Positions 28,732 to 36,426 of a DNA stretch of 64,000 nt are shown in pieces (positions within the stretch are counted from its first letter, which is position 1; each line of letters opens with the position of its first letter). The position numbers were made by a program, and so were the translations under genes. The notes beneath the pieces are model-generated. The model had not been told where the DNA came from and did not search any database. It saw nothing but the letters and a program-made list of their open reading frames with translations. The DNA comes from Planctomycetes bacterium B3_Pla (GTDB taxonomy: Bacteria; Planctomycetota; Phycisphaerae; Sedimentisphaerales; Anaerobacaceae): NCBI GenBank assembly GCA_005223045.1, contig NJBM01000010.1, positions 1-64,000 of the forward strand, read 5' to 3'.

Positions 28732-29424
28732 TCAAGTACTGTCACCATTTCTCAGCAAGTCCGGTCGCCATTTTTTTGTTCTTTCGAGGGATTTATGGCG
28801 GCGCCATTCGGCGATTTTGGCGTGGTCGCCGCTTAGTAGGATTTCGGGGACTTTCATGCCGCGAAAGACTTCCGGTCTTGTGTAGTGGGGGTATTCCAGA
28901 AGGCCTTCGCTGAATGAGTCGTCTTTAGCCGAGTCTTCGTCGCCGAGCGCGCCGGCTAACAATCTGACCACCGCGTCGATAATTACCATCGCGGCGAGTT
29001 CGCCGCCGCTCAAGACGTAATCGCCTATCGAGATTTGCTCGGCGCCGAGGCCGGTACGGATTCGCTCGTCGAATCCTTCGTACTTGCCGGCGATGAGAAT
29101 CAGGCGTTTTTCGGCTGCTAATTCCAGGGCCTTCGCCTGGTCGAACTGTTGGCCCTGTGGTGTGAGCAGGATGGGCCGGCCTTCTTCCGGCGAGAGCTTT
29201 TGCACGTGCTCGAAGCAGTCAAAGACGGGGCCGGGCATCATTACCATACCCGGCCCGCCGCCATACGGCTTATCGTCAACCTTGTTGTAGCTGTCGGTAG
29301 AGAAATCCCTTATATCTGTAAGAGCGGTTTCGAGAAGCCCATTGTCCTGAGCACGCTTCAATATCGAGCAGCTCAGAGGCGATTCAAACATCTGCGGAAA
29401 AAGCGTAAGAACGTCAATTCTCAT
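28732..29424 (-). CDS. trmD: tRNA (guanine-N1-)-methyltransferase
   Basis: TrmD methylates G37 next to the anticodon of several tRNAs, using SAM, and so prevents frameshifting. The protein starts [17 protein letters not shown], and has the knotted SAM-binding core with [29 protein letters not shown] and the signature [14 protein letters not shown]. At 230 residues it is full length. It follows rpsP on the same strand with a 48 nt gap. In most bacteria rimM lies between these two genes; here the gap holds only a short repeat (CCACGAATC ... GTAATCCGTGG). rplS, the usual next gene, is 11 kb away on the other strand. Confidence 0.97.
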   Translation of the reverse strand: MRIDVLTLFPQMFESPLSCSILKRAQDNGLLETALTDIRDFSTDSYNKVDDKPYGGGPGMVMMPGPVFDCFEHVQKLSPEEGRPILLTPQGQQFDQAKALELAAEKRLILIAGKYEGFDERIRTGLGAEQISIGDYVLSGGELAAMVIIDAVVRLLAGALGDEDSAKDDSFSEGLLEYPHYTRPEVFRGMKVPEILLSGDHAKIAEWRRHKSLERTKKWRPDLLRNGDST

Positions 29425-29472
29425 ACACTCATTTTACTACCACGAATCTGTGCAAATCAGTGTAATCCGTGG

Positions 29473-30189
29473 TTATTCCTCTTTGGTCTCGTCCTCGGTT
29501 TTCTCTTCGGCTGCCTCTGCCTCAGGCTTGTCCTCGGCCGCCTCGGGCTCGGGCTTTTCTTCAGCCGCTTCAGGTTCGGGCTTTTCTTCAGCTTCCGCCT
29601 CGGGCTTCTCTTCGGCCTCAGCCTTTGCTTTGGCTTCGGCTTCTTCTTTGGCCTTAGCTTCGGCATCCACCTTGGCCTTGGCGTCGGCGTCCGCCCGGGC
29701 TATTGCTTCGGCGTCGGCTTTAGCCTCGGCGTCGGCCTTGGCCTTAGCTTCGGCAGCCTTTGCTTGGGCGGCGGCCTTTTCTTCTGCGGCCTTGGCATCG
29801 GCTTTGGTTTTAGCTTCTTCCTCGACGGCCTCGGCGGCTTTCTTAGCCGCTATTCTGTCAGTATTGTTGAAAGGCTTGCCCTTGGCCCGGGCGATAGCCC
29901 TGGCCTTGGCCCTGCGGGCGTCTTTCTGCTCGGCGTGCTTGCTCTTGATCCCCTCGCGGAGCAGGATCTGCGCGACTGTGTCGGAAGGGATCGCTCCCTT
30001 CTCGAGCCAAAACTTCGTGCGTTCGTGGTTGAGCACGATCTGCTTGGACTCGTCCTTTGCGATCGGGTCGTAATGACCCAGTTTCTCGAGTATTCTGCCG
30101 TCACGCGGCGTGCGGGACTCGACCGCATTGATCCTGAAGAACGGTCGATGCCGCCTGCCCATCCGCGTCATTCTCAACTTTACTGACAT
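29473..30189 (-). CDS. rpsP: Ribosomal protein S16 with long Ala/Glu/Lys tail
   Basis: S16 is a small-subunit protein needed for 30S assembly. Residues 1 to about 85 are ordinary S16 (MSVKLRMTRMGRRHRPFFRI, GHYDP, TVAQILLREGI). Unlike the usual 80-95 residue protein, this one continues for some 150 residues made almost only of Ala, Lys, Glu and Asp in repeating units such as AEAKAKADAEAKADAEA and later EKPEPEAAEE, first basic and then strongly acidic. The tail should be a long charged helix or disordered. AAAGGAAAG precedes the ATG at 30189. The gene is preceded by the GxxExxY element and followed by trmD. Tail function is unknown. Confidence 0.96.
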   Translation of the reverse strand: MSVKLRMTRMGRRHRPFFRINAVESRTPRDGRILEKLGHYDPIAKDESKQIVLNHERTKFWLEKGAIPSDTVAQILLREGIKSKHAEQKDARRAKARAIARAKGKPFNNTDRIAAKKAAEAVEEEAKTKADAKAAEEKAAAQAKAAEAKAKADAEAKADAEAIARADADAKAKVDAEAKAKEEAEAKAKAEAEEKPEAEAEEKPEPEAAEEKPEPEAAEDKPEAEAAEEKTEDETKEE

Positions 30190-30241
30190 AATTCTTTCCT
30201 TTCACTAATCTATCATCAATTTCCGTGACTTTCACATTGTA

Positions 30242-30260
30242 TGTCACGAAACGCGTTTGC
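30242..30260 (+). repeat. 19 bp direct repeat, left copy (possible target duplication)
   Basis: TGTCACGAAACGCGTTTGC. The right copy at 30786-30804 differs at one base. The right copy is the last 19 bases of the neighbouring gene (coding CKRVS and the stop), while this left copy is non-coding, as expected if an insertion duplicated the end of that gene. Confidence 0.8.
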
Positions 30261-30267
30261 TATTTTT

Positions 30268-30778
30268 GACAGGATAACAGGATTATACAGGATAATGTGG
30301 GTTTCTCTTCCCGTTAATCGTTTTCTGCTTCCAAATCCTTGACCTTTCGTTTGACTTCGACCTTCTGCTCTCCAAAGTTCAGTATCAACCCTACTGGTTT
30401 ACCTGTTGCGACGAGGTAGTTTACCAACTGTACCTCATGAGCCTGTATAATCTGTTTAACTGATTTCAGCTCCACTATAATAGTATCTTCAACTATGATG
30501 TCAGCCTTGAATTCTCCGACAACCTCGTTTTCATATTTCACTACAATAGGTCTTTGCGATTCGGCCTGAAGGCCGGCTTTTTCTAATTTAATCAACAAAC
30601 ATTTCTCATAAACCGATTCAAGAAAGCCAAAGCCCATCCTGTTGTATACATTATAAGCAGCGGCAATAATCTTTCTTGTGAGTTCCTCATATTGCATTAT
30701 ATTCTTTTTTTCATGCGACGGAGTTTATAAGATGCTCTCTGTAAATAAGCAAATCCTGTATAATCCTGTTATCCTGTC
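30268..30778. mobile_element. 511 bp element with perfect 26 bp terminal inverted repeats carrying a GxxExxY gene
   Basis: The 26 bases at 30268-30293 (starting GACAGGATAACAGG) are the exact reverse complement of 30753-30778. They bracket a single gene for a PD-(D/E)XK-like GxxExxY protein. Outside each inverted repeat come 7 unrelated bases and then a 19 bp direct repeat (30242-30260 and 30786-30804, 18 of 19 identical). Gene, terminal repeats and flanking duplication together look like a small mobile or intervening element inserted between rpsP and the gene before it. If transcribed with the operon, the inverted repeats would pair and loop out the gene. Confidence 0.75.
30314..30697 (-). 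CDS. GxxExxY protein (PDDEXK_3-type)
   Basis: A 127-residue protein of the GxxExxY family, named for the motif seen here as GFLESVY (near residues 24-30). The PD-(D/E)XK nuclease-like core is present: FKADIIVEDTIIVELKSV gives the D ... E-x-K triad, and VQLVNYL and VGLILNFG follow as in other members. The family has no settled function; the fold suggests nuclease activity. The gene lies alone between perfect 26 bp inverted repeats and flanking 19 bp direct repeats, on the same strand as the ffh-rpsP-trmD operon that it interrupts. No strong ribosome site precedes the ATG at 30697. The context suggests it may help its own element to move. Confidence 0.9.
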   Translation of the reverse strand: MQYEELTRKIIAAAYNVYNRMGFGFLESVYEKCLLIKLEKAGLQAESQRPIVVKYENEVVGEFKADIIVEDTIIVELKSVKQIIQAHEVQLVNYLVATGKPVGLILNFGEQKVEVKRKVKDLEAEND

Positions 30779-30785
30779 TAAAGCC

Positions 30786-30804
30786 TGTCACGAAACACGT
30801 TTGC
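30786..30804 (+). repeat. 19 bp direct repeat, right copy
   Basis: TGTCACGAAACACGTTTGC, matching 30242-30260 at 18 of 19 positions. On the minus strand it encodes the last five residues and nearly all of the stop codon region of the gene at 30788..31111. Confidence 0.8.
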
Positions 30805-31111
30805 AGTTCAGGGCGTAGCCGTTAAAGAAGATTGCCAGGTTGGCCGGGTCTATTTGAGCGTCGGCGGCAAGCTTTTGTATCTGTTCGTCGCTAAGTGCCT
30901 CGGCGTTTTGTTTCTCGTCCGGTGTCATTATCGCTACCGCTTTTTTCAACTGCTCCAGCTCCTCGCCGCTCGGTGCGGCAAGCATCGCCAGCTCGCTGGC
31001 GCCATCGATGTCCTTGAACTGGTTGCGTACGAGCTTGCCGTACTCGTTGTCCGAGAAGCGGGCAACCTTCTCAAGATATTGCTCGATTGAAATTTTATTC
31101 GTCACTGCCAT
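30788..31111 (-). CDS. Small conserved-looking protein, unknown
   Basis: A 107-residue soluble protein that I do not recognise. It begins MAVTNKISIEQYLEKVARFSDNEY and contains LEQLKKAVAIMTPDEKQNAEAL and SDEQIQKLAADAQIDPANLAIFF; it looks mostly helical and acidic, with one Cys near the end. The ATG at 31111 is one base after the stop of the sulfatase gene, so translation is probably coupled; a GTG at 31123 overlapping the sulfatase stop is an alternative. It is therefore the third cistron of the ffh transcript. Its 3' end forms the right flank of the GxxExxY element. A link with the sulfatase is suggested only by position. Confidence 0.7.
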   Translation of the reverse strand: MAVTNKISIEQYLEKVARFSDNEYGKLVRNQFKDIDGASELAMLAAPSGEELEQLKKAVAIMTPDEKQNAEALSDEQIQKLAADAQIDPANLAIFFNGYALNCKRVS

Positions 31112-31112
31112 T

Positions 31113-32663
31113 TCAATTATCACTCATCGTCAGCGGCTTCGGCGTCACGACCAGACCGGCCTGGCGCTGGTTGCCTTTGCGATTACGGTCGCCGAGGTCG
31201 CGGCGAGCTTTTTCCGCCAGGGCCGTAAGGCGCGCGACGACTTTACGATGTTTGTCGGCGACGTTAGTTGTTTCGCCGATGTCGGCGTCCAGGTCGTAAA
31301 GTTTCAGCGTCGCCTTAGTCGTCTGGTCCTTCTTCCTGATCTCGTAGGGCAGATGCAGTTTCCACTTGCCGGACCGCACCGCCTGCAACTGATCCATTCT
31401 GTAATAGTAGAACGCCTTGTGCGGCGACTTTGCCCCTCTCTTGCCCGCCATCAGCGGCCATATATCTTTGCCGTCGATGATGCGGTCATCCGGAGCCTTC
31501 GTACCGGCCAGTTTAGCCAGCGTGGGCAGCAGATCCAGCGTCGAGGTCAGCTCGTCACACGTTCGGCCTTCCGGTATCCTGCCGGGCCAGCGCATAACGC
31601 AAGGCTCCCGCATCCCGCCTTCCATCGTACTGCCCTTGTAGCCAGAGAGCGGCAGGTTGCTGCCGCCCCAGCGCTTCGCTGCGCCGTTGTCGGAGGTGAA
31701 AACAACCAACGTCTTGTCGTCAACGCCCAGCTCCTTGAGGGTGGCGAGGATTTCGCCGGTTGAGAAGTCTATTTCCTCCGTCGCATCGCCGTAGCCGCCG
31801 TTGTCACTCTTGCCGCGGAACTTCCCGCTCGAATGCACCGGATTATGCACCATAGTGTGCGGCAGATAGACGAAGAACGGTTTGTCCTTATTAGCAGTGA
31901 TGAATTTGATTACTTCTTCGGTGTAGCGCTTCGTGAGCGTGTATTGATTGGCCGGCGCCTCGATGACTTTCTCGTTTCGCATCAAAGGCAGCGGCGGATT
32001 CTGCCTGCGCTGCCTCGATCCCATATCGTTGCTGTAAGGGATGCCGTAGTAGTAATCGAAACCCTGCCGTGTAGGCAGAAACTCCGGCTGATCGCCCAAA
32101 TGCCACTTGCCGACGCACGCGGTGGCGTAGCCCCGCTCTTTGAGCAGTTCGGCGATGGTGATTTCACTCGGATTGAGTCCTTTCCTGGCGACCGGGAACA
32201 GCACCCATTCGTTCTTAGCGCTCTTGTGCATACTCACCCGGCGGGGATAGCAGCCTGTCATCAGGCTCGACCTCGACGGCGTGCATACGCCGCTGGTTAC
32301 ATAGAAGCTCGTAAATCGCGTGCCCTCAGCCGCCATGCGGTCGATGTTCAGCGTGCGATGCTTTTTCGAGCCGAAGCAGCCGAGGTCGCCGTAACCCATA
32401 TCGTCGCAGAATATGATAATGAAGTTGGGCTTACCAGCCGGCAGGGTGGCAGCCTCCGCCGGAAGGCGTCCCCGAGGGAAAGCCGAAGCTTGGGGATGGG
32501 TCTGCTCAGCTCGGCTATCCCCAAAGCCTTTGGCTTTGAGGCTGCCATCCACCGGTTCACTTGCACTCTGAGGGGCTGTTGTGCAGCCGGACGCCACTAT
32601 CCCGGCGGCGCTAGCGCCGGCGAGCCTTAGAAAATTGCGACGGTTTATGTCTTTGTTTGTCAT
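31113..32663 (-). CDS. Lipoprotein-type sulfatase in the ffh operon
   Basis: A formylglycine sulfatase, 516 residues. The start MTNKDINRRNFLRLAGASAAGIVASGC joins a twin-arginine-like signal to a lipobox (VASGC), so it is probably exported folded and anchored by lipid. The catalytic domain starts PNFIIIFCDDMGYGDLGCFG; the formylglycine site is GVCTPSRSSLMTG and the later metal site VFTSDNGAAKRWG. The ATG at 32663 overlaps the ffh stop (ATGA), meaning translational coupling to ffh, which is very unusual for a sulfatase. Residues about 38-72, between the lipobox and the enzyme, are encoded by a palindromic repeat (32444-32553) that was evidently inserted in frame in a region that tolerates it. 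Confidence 0.93.
   Translation of the reverse strand: MTNKDINRRNFLRLAGASAAGIVASGCTTAPQSASEPVDGSLKAKGFGDSRAEQTHPQASAFPRGRLPAEAATLPAGKPNFIIIFCDDMGYGDLGCFGSKKHRTLNIDRMAAEGTRFTSFYVTSGVCTPSRSSLMTGCYPRRVSMHKSAKNEWVLFPVARKGLNPSEITIAELLKERGYATACVGKWHLGDQPEFLPTRQGFDYYYGIPYSNDMGSRQRRQNPPLPLMRNEKVIEAPANQYTLTKRYTEEVIKFITANKDKPFFVYLPHTMVHNPVHSSGKFRGKSDNGGYGDATEEIDFSTGEILATLKELGVDDKTLVVFTSDNGAAKRWGGSNLPLSGYKGSTMEGGMREPCVMRWPGRIPEGRTCDELTSTLDLLPTLAKLAGTKAPDDRIIDGKDIWPLMAGKRGAKSPHKAFYYYRMDQLQAVRSGKWKLHLPYEIRKKDQTTKATLKLYDLDADIGETTNVADKHRKVVARLTALAEKARRDLGDRNRKGNQRQAGLVVTPKPLTMSDN
32444..32553. repeat. In-frame palindromic repeat inside the sulfatase gene
   Basis: About 110 bases form nested inverted repeats. 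The outer arms are GGGTGGCAGCCTC (32444-32456) and its near complement at 32538-32550; the inner arms are AAGCCGAAGCTTGGGGAT near 32480-32497 against ATCCCCAAAGCCTTTGGCTT near 32517-32536. The segment stays open in the sulfatase frame and encodes the spacer behind the lipobox. The sequence has the look of a REP or palindromic element rather than protein-coding DNA. Confidence 0.65.
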
Positions 32664-34087
32664 CTTCGTTTTATCTTTCCTCTTCGCCTGATGACTTTTT
32701 TGCGTTTCGAGCGCTGCTTGATTTTTCTGCCGCTGGACATCATTTGGCTAAGCGCGCCCATGTTCATGCCGCCCGACAGCAGGTTCTTGAGCCCGCCGAA
32801 GGCGCCGCCGCTAAGCGCTTTTAGCATATCTCTGCTGCGCTTAAATGTCTTTACCAGGCCGGAGACAGCCTTAACTTCCACCCCGGCCCCGGCGGCAATC
32901 CGTCTTCGCCTTGACGATTCGATCAGGTCCGGATCGCGCCTTTCCTGCAGCGTCATCGAATGCACAATCGCTTCCATCTGTCCGATTTCGGCGCCGTCGA
33001 GGTCCAGGTCGTCGGCCTGCCCTGCCATGCCGGGCATCATTTTCATCATATCTTTGATGCCGCCCATTTTCTTGACGGCCTGCATCTGCTTGAGGAAGTC
33101 GTCGAAGCCGAAGCTGCCTTTGGCCATCTTCTTCTGCAGCTTGACGGCCTCATCGGCCTCGAAGTGCTCCTGGGCCTTCTCCACCAGCGATACGACGTCG
33201 CCCATGCCTAAAATCCGGCTGGCCATCCGGTCGGGGTGAAATTCTTCGAGCTTGTCGAGTTTCTCGCCGACGCCGATGAACTTGATTGGCTTTCCGGTTA
33301 CTGCCTTGACGCTCAGTGCCGCTCCGCCGCGGGCGTCGCCGTCGAGTTTTGTCAGGATCACGCCGTCAAGCTCGAGACGCTCGTTGAATTCCTTGGCGGA
33401 ATTGACGGCATCCTGGCCGGTCATCGCGTCGCAAACCAGGTAAATCTGCTGCGGCGTGACCGCTTTTGCGACGTCGGCTACTTCACCCATCATTTTCTGG
33501 TCGATGTGCAGCCGGCCGGCGGTATCGAGCACGACCACGTCGTGGCCGTTTGCCTTAGCGTGCTTGACGCCGTTCTTTGCGACCTTTACGGCGTTTTTGC
33601 TCTGTTCGCTGTAAACGTCTATCTCCAACTGCTGACCCAACACGATCAACTGATCGATAGCCGCCGGTCTTTGCAGGTCGTCGGCCACCAGCAGAGGCTT
33701 CTTGCCGTTTGCGACGAGGTATTTGGCGAGTTTTGCCGCCGTGGTGGTCTTACCGCCGCCCTGCAGGCCGGCCAGCATTATCACCGTAGGCCCGGGCGAT
33801 ACAAAATAGATGCGGGTATCGACCGGCCCCATCAGCTTGGTCAGTTCGTCGTTGACGATTTTGACCATGACCTGGCCCGGATGGAGGCTCTTTATCACCT
33901 CGGCGCCGACGGCCGCCTGCGCAACGTCCTTGCAGAACTGCTTGACGACTTTGTAGTTGACGTCGGCCTCGAGCAGAGCTTTGCGCACCTCCCGCATGGC
34001 GTCCGAGATATTCGCCTCGGTAATCCGTCCCCGGCCGGAAAGCGACTTAAAGACCGAGTTAAATTTTTCCGTCAACGACTCAAACAT
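32660..34087 (-). CDS. ffh: Signal recognition particle GTPase Ffh
   Basis: Ffh binds 4.5S RNA and signal peptides at the ribosome and delivers nascent chains to FtsY. The N domain starts MFESLTEKFNSVFKSLSGRG. The GTPase domain has G1 GLQGGGKTTTAAKLA, the SRP-specific DDLQRPAAIDQL, G3 DTAGR and G4 TKLDGDARGG. The methionine-rich M domain follows (KMGGIKDMMKMMPGM ... GGMNMGALSQMM), ending in a basic tail (KRKKVIRRRGKIKRR). At 475 residues it is full length. D is found where many proteins have DTYRPAA (DDLQRPAA), a small variation. It heads an operon with the sulfatase, overlapping it by four bases. Confidence 0.97.
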   Translation of the reverse strand: MFESLTEKFNSVFKSLSGRGRITEANISDAMREVRKALLEADVNYKVVKQFCKDVAQAAVGAEVIKSLHPGQVMVKIVNDELTKLMGPVDTRIYFVSPGPTVIMLAGLQGGGKTTTAAKLAKYLVANGKKPLLVADDLQRPAAIDQLIVLGQQLEIDVYSEQSKNAVKVAKNGVKHAKANGHDVVVLDTAGRLHIDQKMMGEVADVAKAVTPQQIYLVCDAMTGQDAVNSAKEFNERLELDGVILTKLDGDARGGAALSVKAVTGKPIKFIGVGEKLDKLEEFHPDRMASRILGMGDVVSLVEKAQEHFEADEAVKLQKKMAKGSFGFDDFLKQMQAVKKMGGIKDMMKMMPGMAGQADDLDLDGAEIGQMEAIVHSMTLQERRDPDLIESSRRRRIAAGAGVEVKAVSGLVKTFKRSRDMLKALSGGAFGGLKNLLSGGMNMGALSQMMSSGRKIKQRSKRKKVIRRRGKIKRR

Positions 34088-34320
34088 GACTCAATTCTCT
34101 ACCTCTGGGCCTAAGATCCCAATCATTCAGATAAACGCAGAAGTATAAGACCTCAGCTCAGCTTCTGCAAGCCCAAAATTGACCAAATCGGAGGATATGA
34201 CAACGCGTCGAGAGACAGCAAGAACGCTTGAACGCTCGCGACAGACCTGTTAATCTACTGCAAATGAGGCTCAGCATCGTGACTGAGTAAAATCGTGCGG
34301 GAAGTCCTGGTGAAGGAACA

Positions 34321-35133
34321 TTGGCTGTGAAATCTATTCTGTTTTGCCGACTATCATTTTTCTGCGGCTTGGTGCTGGGCATATCGTTGCTGTGGAGCGG
34401 CGCGGCGACAAATGCTGCAAATGCCGCCTCGGCCCCCGTCGGAGCTGTTGAGGAGTCCGAATCGTACGACGTTGGCGGGGTACTGGAATTTCGGATTGCC
34501 CCTCAGAAGCCCGGATCGGGCACGGGGACGAGTCCTGTCACGAAGGAGGAAATCGCTCAGTGCAGGAAGGATTTGGCGGCGAATGGCCCAATGGCCGCGA
34601 AGAGCAGGAACGATAGATTTGTGTGGGTCGAGATCACCTCGGGCGTGAAGGTGTCGGAGAATCTGATAACCGGTGAGTACAGGGGAGCGGCGTGTCTGCT
34701 CGTCCACAACAGAGCACCATTTGTGATATGGCCCGGAACGGGCTGGGGATTGCTGAGCGTAAGAAAAGGTGCAGCGGACAATATGGGCAGACCGTACATC
34801 GGATTTCGGTTTGACCGAGTGGGGGCTGACCTGTTCTATAATCTGACCTCGGCTAACATAGACGAAGCTCTGGCAATCATAGTTGACGGCAAGGTAGTCT
34901 CAGCACCGACTATCTCCACGGCGGTCGGGAGCCAGGCAGTCATTAGCGGTGATTTTACCAGAGAACAAATCGACGAGATGGTAAAGGTCTTGCGAAAAGA
35001 TGTTCTACCTGCCCCAGGTTCAACCACTGCTCCAAGGTCAGCCACCGCTCCGAGGGTGATTAAGACGTACGTGATTGCGGCCTTGCTCATTGTATTGGGT
35101 ATCTCAACACTGGTTTACTTTGTATATAGATGA
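34321..35133 (+). CDS. Exported protein with a SecD P1-head-like domain
   Basis: A 270-residue protein with an N-terminal signal/anchor (about 8-28), an extracytoplasmic middle and a C-terminal membrane helix (TYVIAALLIVLGISTLVYF). Residues about 160-230 match the P1 head region of SecD: YIGFRFDRVGADLFYNLTS, LAIIVDGKVVSAPTI and ISGDFTREQIDEMVKVLR. Whole SecD has five further membrane helices which are absent here, so this is a stand-alone version of the substrate-side domain. It might assist protein release or membrane quality control at the periplasmic face; that is inference. TTG 34321 or GTG 34327 could be the start, both served by AAGGA. It is the first gene of the accessory island. Confidence 0.78.
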   Translation: MAVKSILFCRLSFFCGLVLGISLLWSGAATNAANAASAPVGAVEESESYDVGGVLEFRIAPQKPGSGTGTSPVTKEEIAQCRKDLAANGPMAAKSRNDRFVWVEITSGVKVSENLITGEYRGAACLLVHNRAPFVIWPGTGWGLLSVRKGAADNMGRPYIGFRFDRVGADLFYNLTSANIDEALAIIVDGKVVSAPTISTAVGSQAVISGDFTREQIDEMVKVLRKDVLPAPGSTTAPRSATAPRVIKTYVIAALLIVLGISTLVYFVYR

Positions 35134-35641
35134 CGGCCAGTGGCAGCAGGTGGCCGTTTGTGGAGTGGGGCTCTGGTCAACGTATCATAAAATATGTAAG
35201 AGAAGGATATTACGGCCGAGCAAACGATTTCGAGCGAATTACGAACATCTGCACAGAAGGCTTCGGCGAATAAGAACGGTGGGGCAAGCCCCACCCTACC
35301 GGTGGCTGACCCTGGTATTCCTGGGTGGATTTTCGCTCAAATAGTGCGGGTACCTCCGAGCAAAAATCAAAAAGTTGAAAAAAAGTCTTATTCCCGCCCA
35401 CACAATGACTTGCCGCGACAAGCGAGCATGCAGTTTCGTAGGTTTTCGATCAAATCGTGCATGTCGATCCAATTATAGAGGGGGCGTCTTTCTGCGCGCC
35501 GGCAGCCCCCGCTGTCATTCCTGTGAAACGTGTCCTGAGCAAGGTCGAAGGAACAGTCCCGTAAGGGACACCTTAGGCGGAATCCAGAGGTTACGACGGG
35601 CAGGCCCGATTGCCCCGCCGTAGGGCGTCCCTTAGGGAATG
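35134..35641. other. Intergenic region with short dispersed repeats
   Basis: About 500 bases without a gene. GGTGGGGCAAGCCCCACC near 35279-35296 is a short perfect hairpin. TCCTGAGCAAGGTCGAAGGAAC near 35531-35552 belongs to the same dispersed family as pieces at about 163-180, 40160 and 40480. GTCCCGTAAGGGAC near 35555-35568 is another small hairpin. Confidence 0.55.
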
Positions 35642-35925
35642 CTGAAAAAGAGAGAATTGTAATGAGAAGATAATGAACTTATGGACTTCGGCCAAAGGAG
35701 TGTTATACTGAGACTCTGAGAGTTCCAATGTGACCGCTAATACTGGGAGAGTCATACAGCGGACAAAGAGATAGGTTTGCCAAACGCCCGGATTAATCGA
35801 GTTTTCCGCATAACCTGCATATTGGAGTGTTATCGAGATAGAAAATGGCCAAGTTTGACAGATTTCCCCGCCAAAGCTGTTCTGAAGCCAGTGTTATAAG
35901 TAAAAGCATATAATAACTTGTTAGG
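35642..35925 (+). repeat. Leader repeat, copy A (~285 bp)
   Basis: Runs from CTGAAAAAGAGA to CTTGTTAGG and is repeated at 36424-36709, the first ~210 bases being very similar and the last ~75 less so. Small hairpins are kept in both copies, including ACTCTGAGAGT and CCGCT...AGCGG, the latter as CCGCT...GGCGG in copy B. TATACT near 35706 could be a -10 element. The AGGAG at its right edge is the ribosome site of the following gene. Confidence 0.8.
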
Positions 35926-35935
35926 AGTGAGAGCT

Positions 35936-36166
35936 ATGGAGCACGAGTATAAAGTGGAAGTGTTTGTGCCCACTGTTAAAGGATGTGGTTCTGCGGATAT
36001 GGGTTGGGACAATAAACGTTGTCAGCAATTCCAAGCCTTCCTGAACCAACACGCTTCAGGAGGCTGGCGTCTTCATACACAAGCATATAGAGAAGTCGTT
36101 GATTCAAAAGGGTGCGGAGCAAATAAAGGAGCTTGGCTTGTCTGTACATTTGAGAGGGCAAAATGA
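35936..36166 (+). CDS. DUF4177-like small protein
   Basis: A 76-residue protein (from ATG 35936, which has AGGAG at 8 nt spacing). EYKVEVFVPTVKG at the start, FQAFLNQHASGGWRLHTQAY in the middle and GAWLVCTFERAK at the end match the DUF4177 pattern of a short beta-alpha-beta unit with a conserved GW. Function of that family is unknown. The stop overlaps the start of the YidD-like gene (ATGA), so the two are translated together. Both lie behind copy A of the leader repeat and are more AT-rich than the core genes, consistent with being part of an acquired block. Confidence 0.72.
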   Translation: MEHEYKVEVFVPTVKGCGSADMGWDNKRCQQFQAFLNQHASGGWRLHTQAYREVVDSKGCGANKGAWLVCTFERAK

Positions 36167-36372
36167 AATGTCTGGCAATTCAAATGATTGTTTTATATCA
36201 AAAACATTTACGGCGCTATCATAATCGCCAGTGCATATACATTCCTTCTTGTTCTGACTACATGATACAGGCTATACGAAAGTATGGTGTCTTAAAAGGT
36301 ATTTACTATGGATACCAGAGAATTAAAAGATGCAATGGAGCCCTTTACAAAGGCGGCGATGATTATCCATGA
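36163..36372 (+). CDS. yidD: YidD-like membrane insertion efficiency factor
   Basis: A 69-residue YidD-type protein. The family signature is present: YQKHLRRYH near the start, then CIYIPSCSDYMIQAIRKYGVLKG with the PSCSxY core, YGYQRIKRCN and a closing KGGDDYP. YidD helps YidC insert inner-membrane proteins and is normally encoded next to rnpA and yidC. Here it is in an accessory block, overlapping the DUF4177-like gene by four bases and divorced from its usual partners. The protein is probably membrane-associated through its amphipathic N-terminus. Whether this is the only YidD of the genome cannot be told. Confidence 0.85.
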   Translation: MKCLAIQMIVLYQKHLRRYHNRQCIYIPSCSDYMIQAIRKYGVLKGIYYGYQRIKRCNGALYKGGDDYP

Positions 36373-36397
36373 AATCCTAACATCGTGGGTCAGTCGG

Positions 36398-36426
36398 CAG
36401 GATGGGCAACTCGGTTGCCCATCCTG
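36398..36426. repeat. Perfect 13 bp hairpin
   Basis: CAGGATGGGCAAC, a TCG loop and its exact complement. It ends where leader copy B begins and follows the yidD stop by 25 bases. On the + strand it is followed by AAAAAG, not T, so it is not a standard terminator for yidD. Confidence 0.6.
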
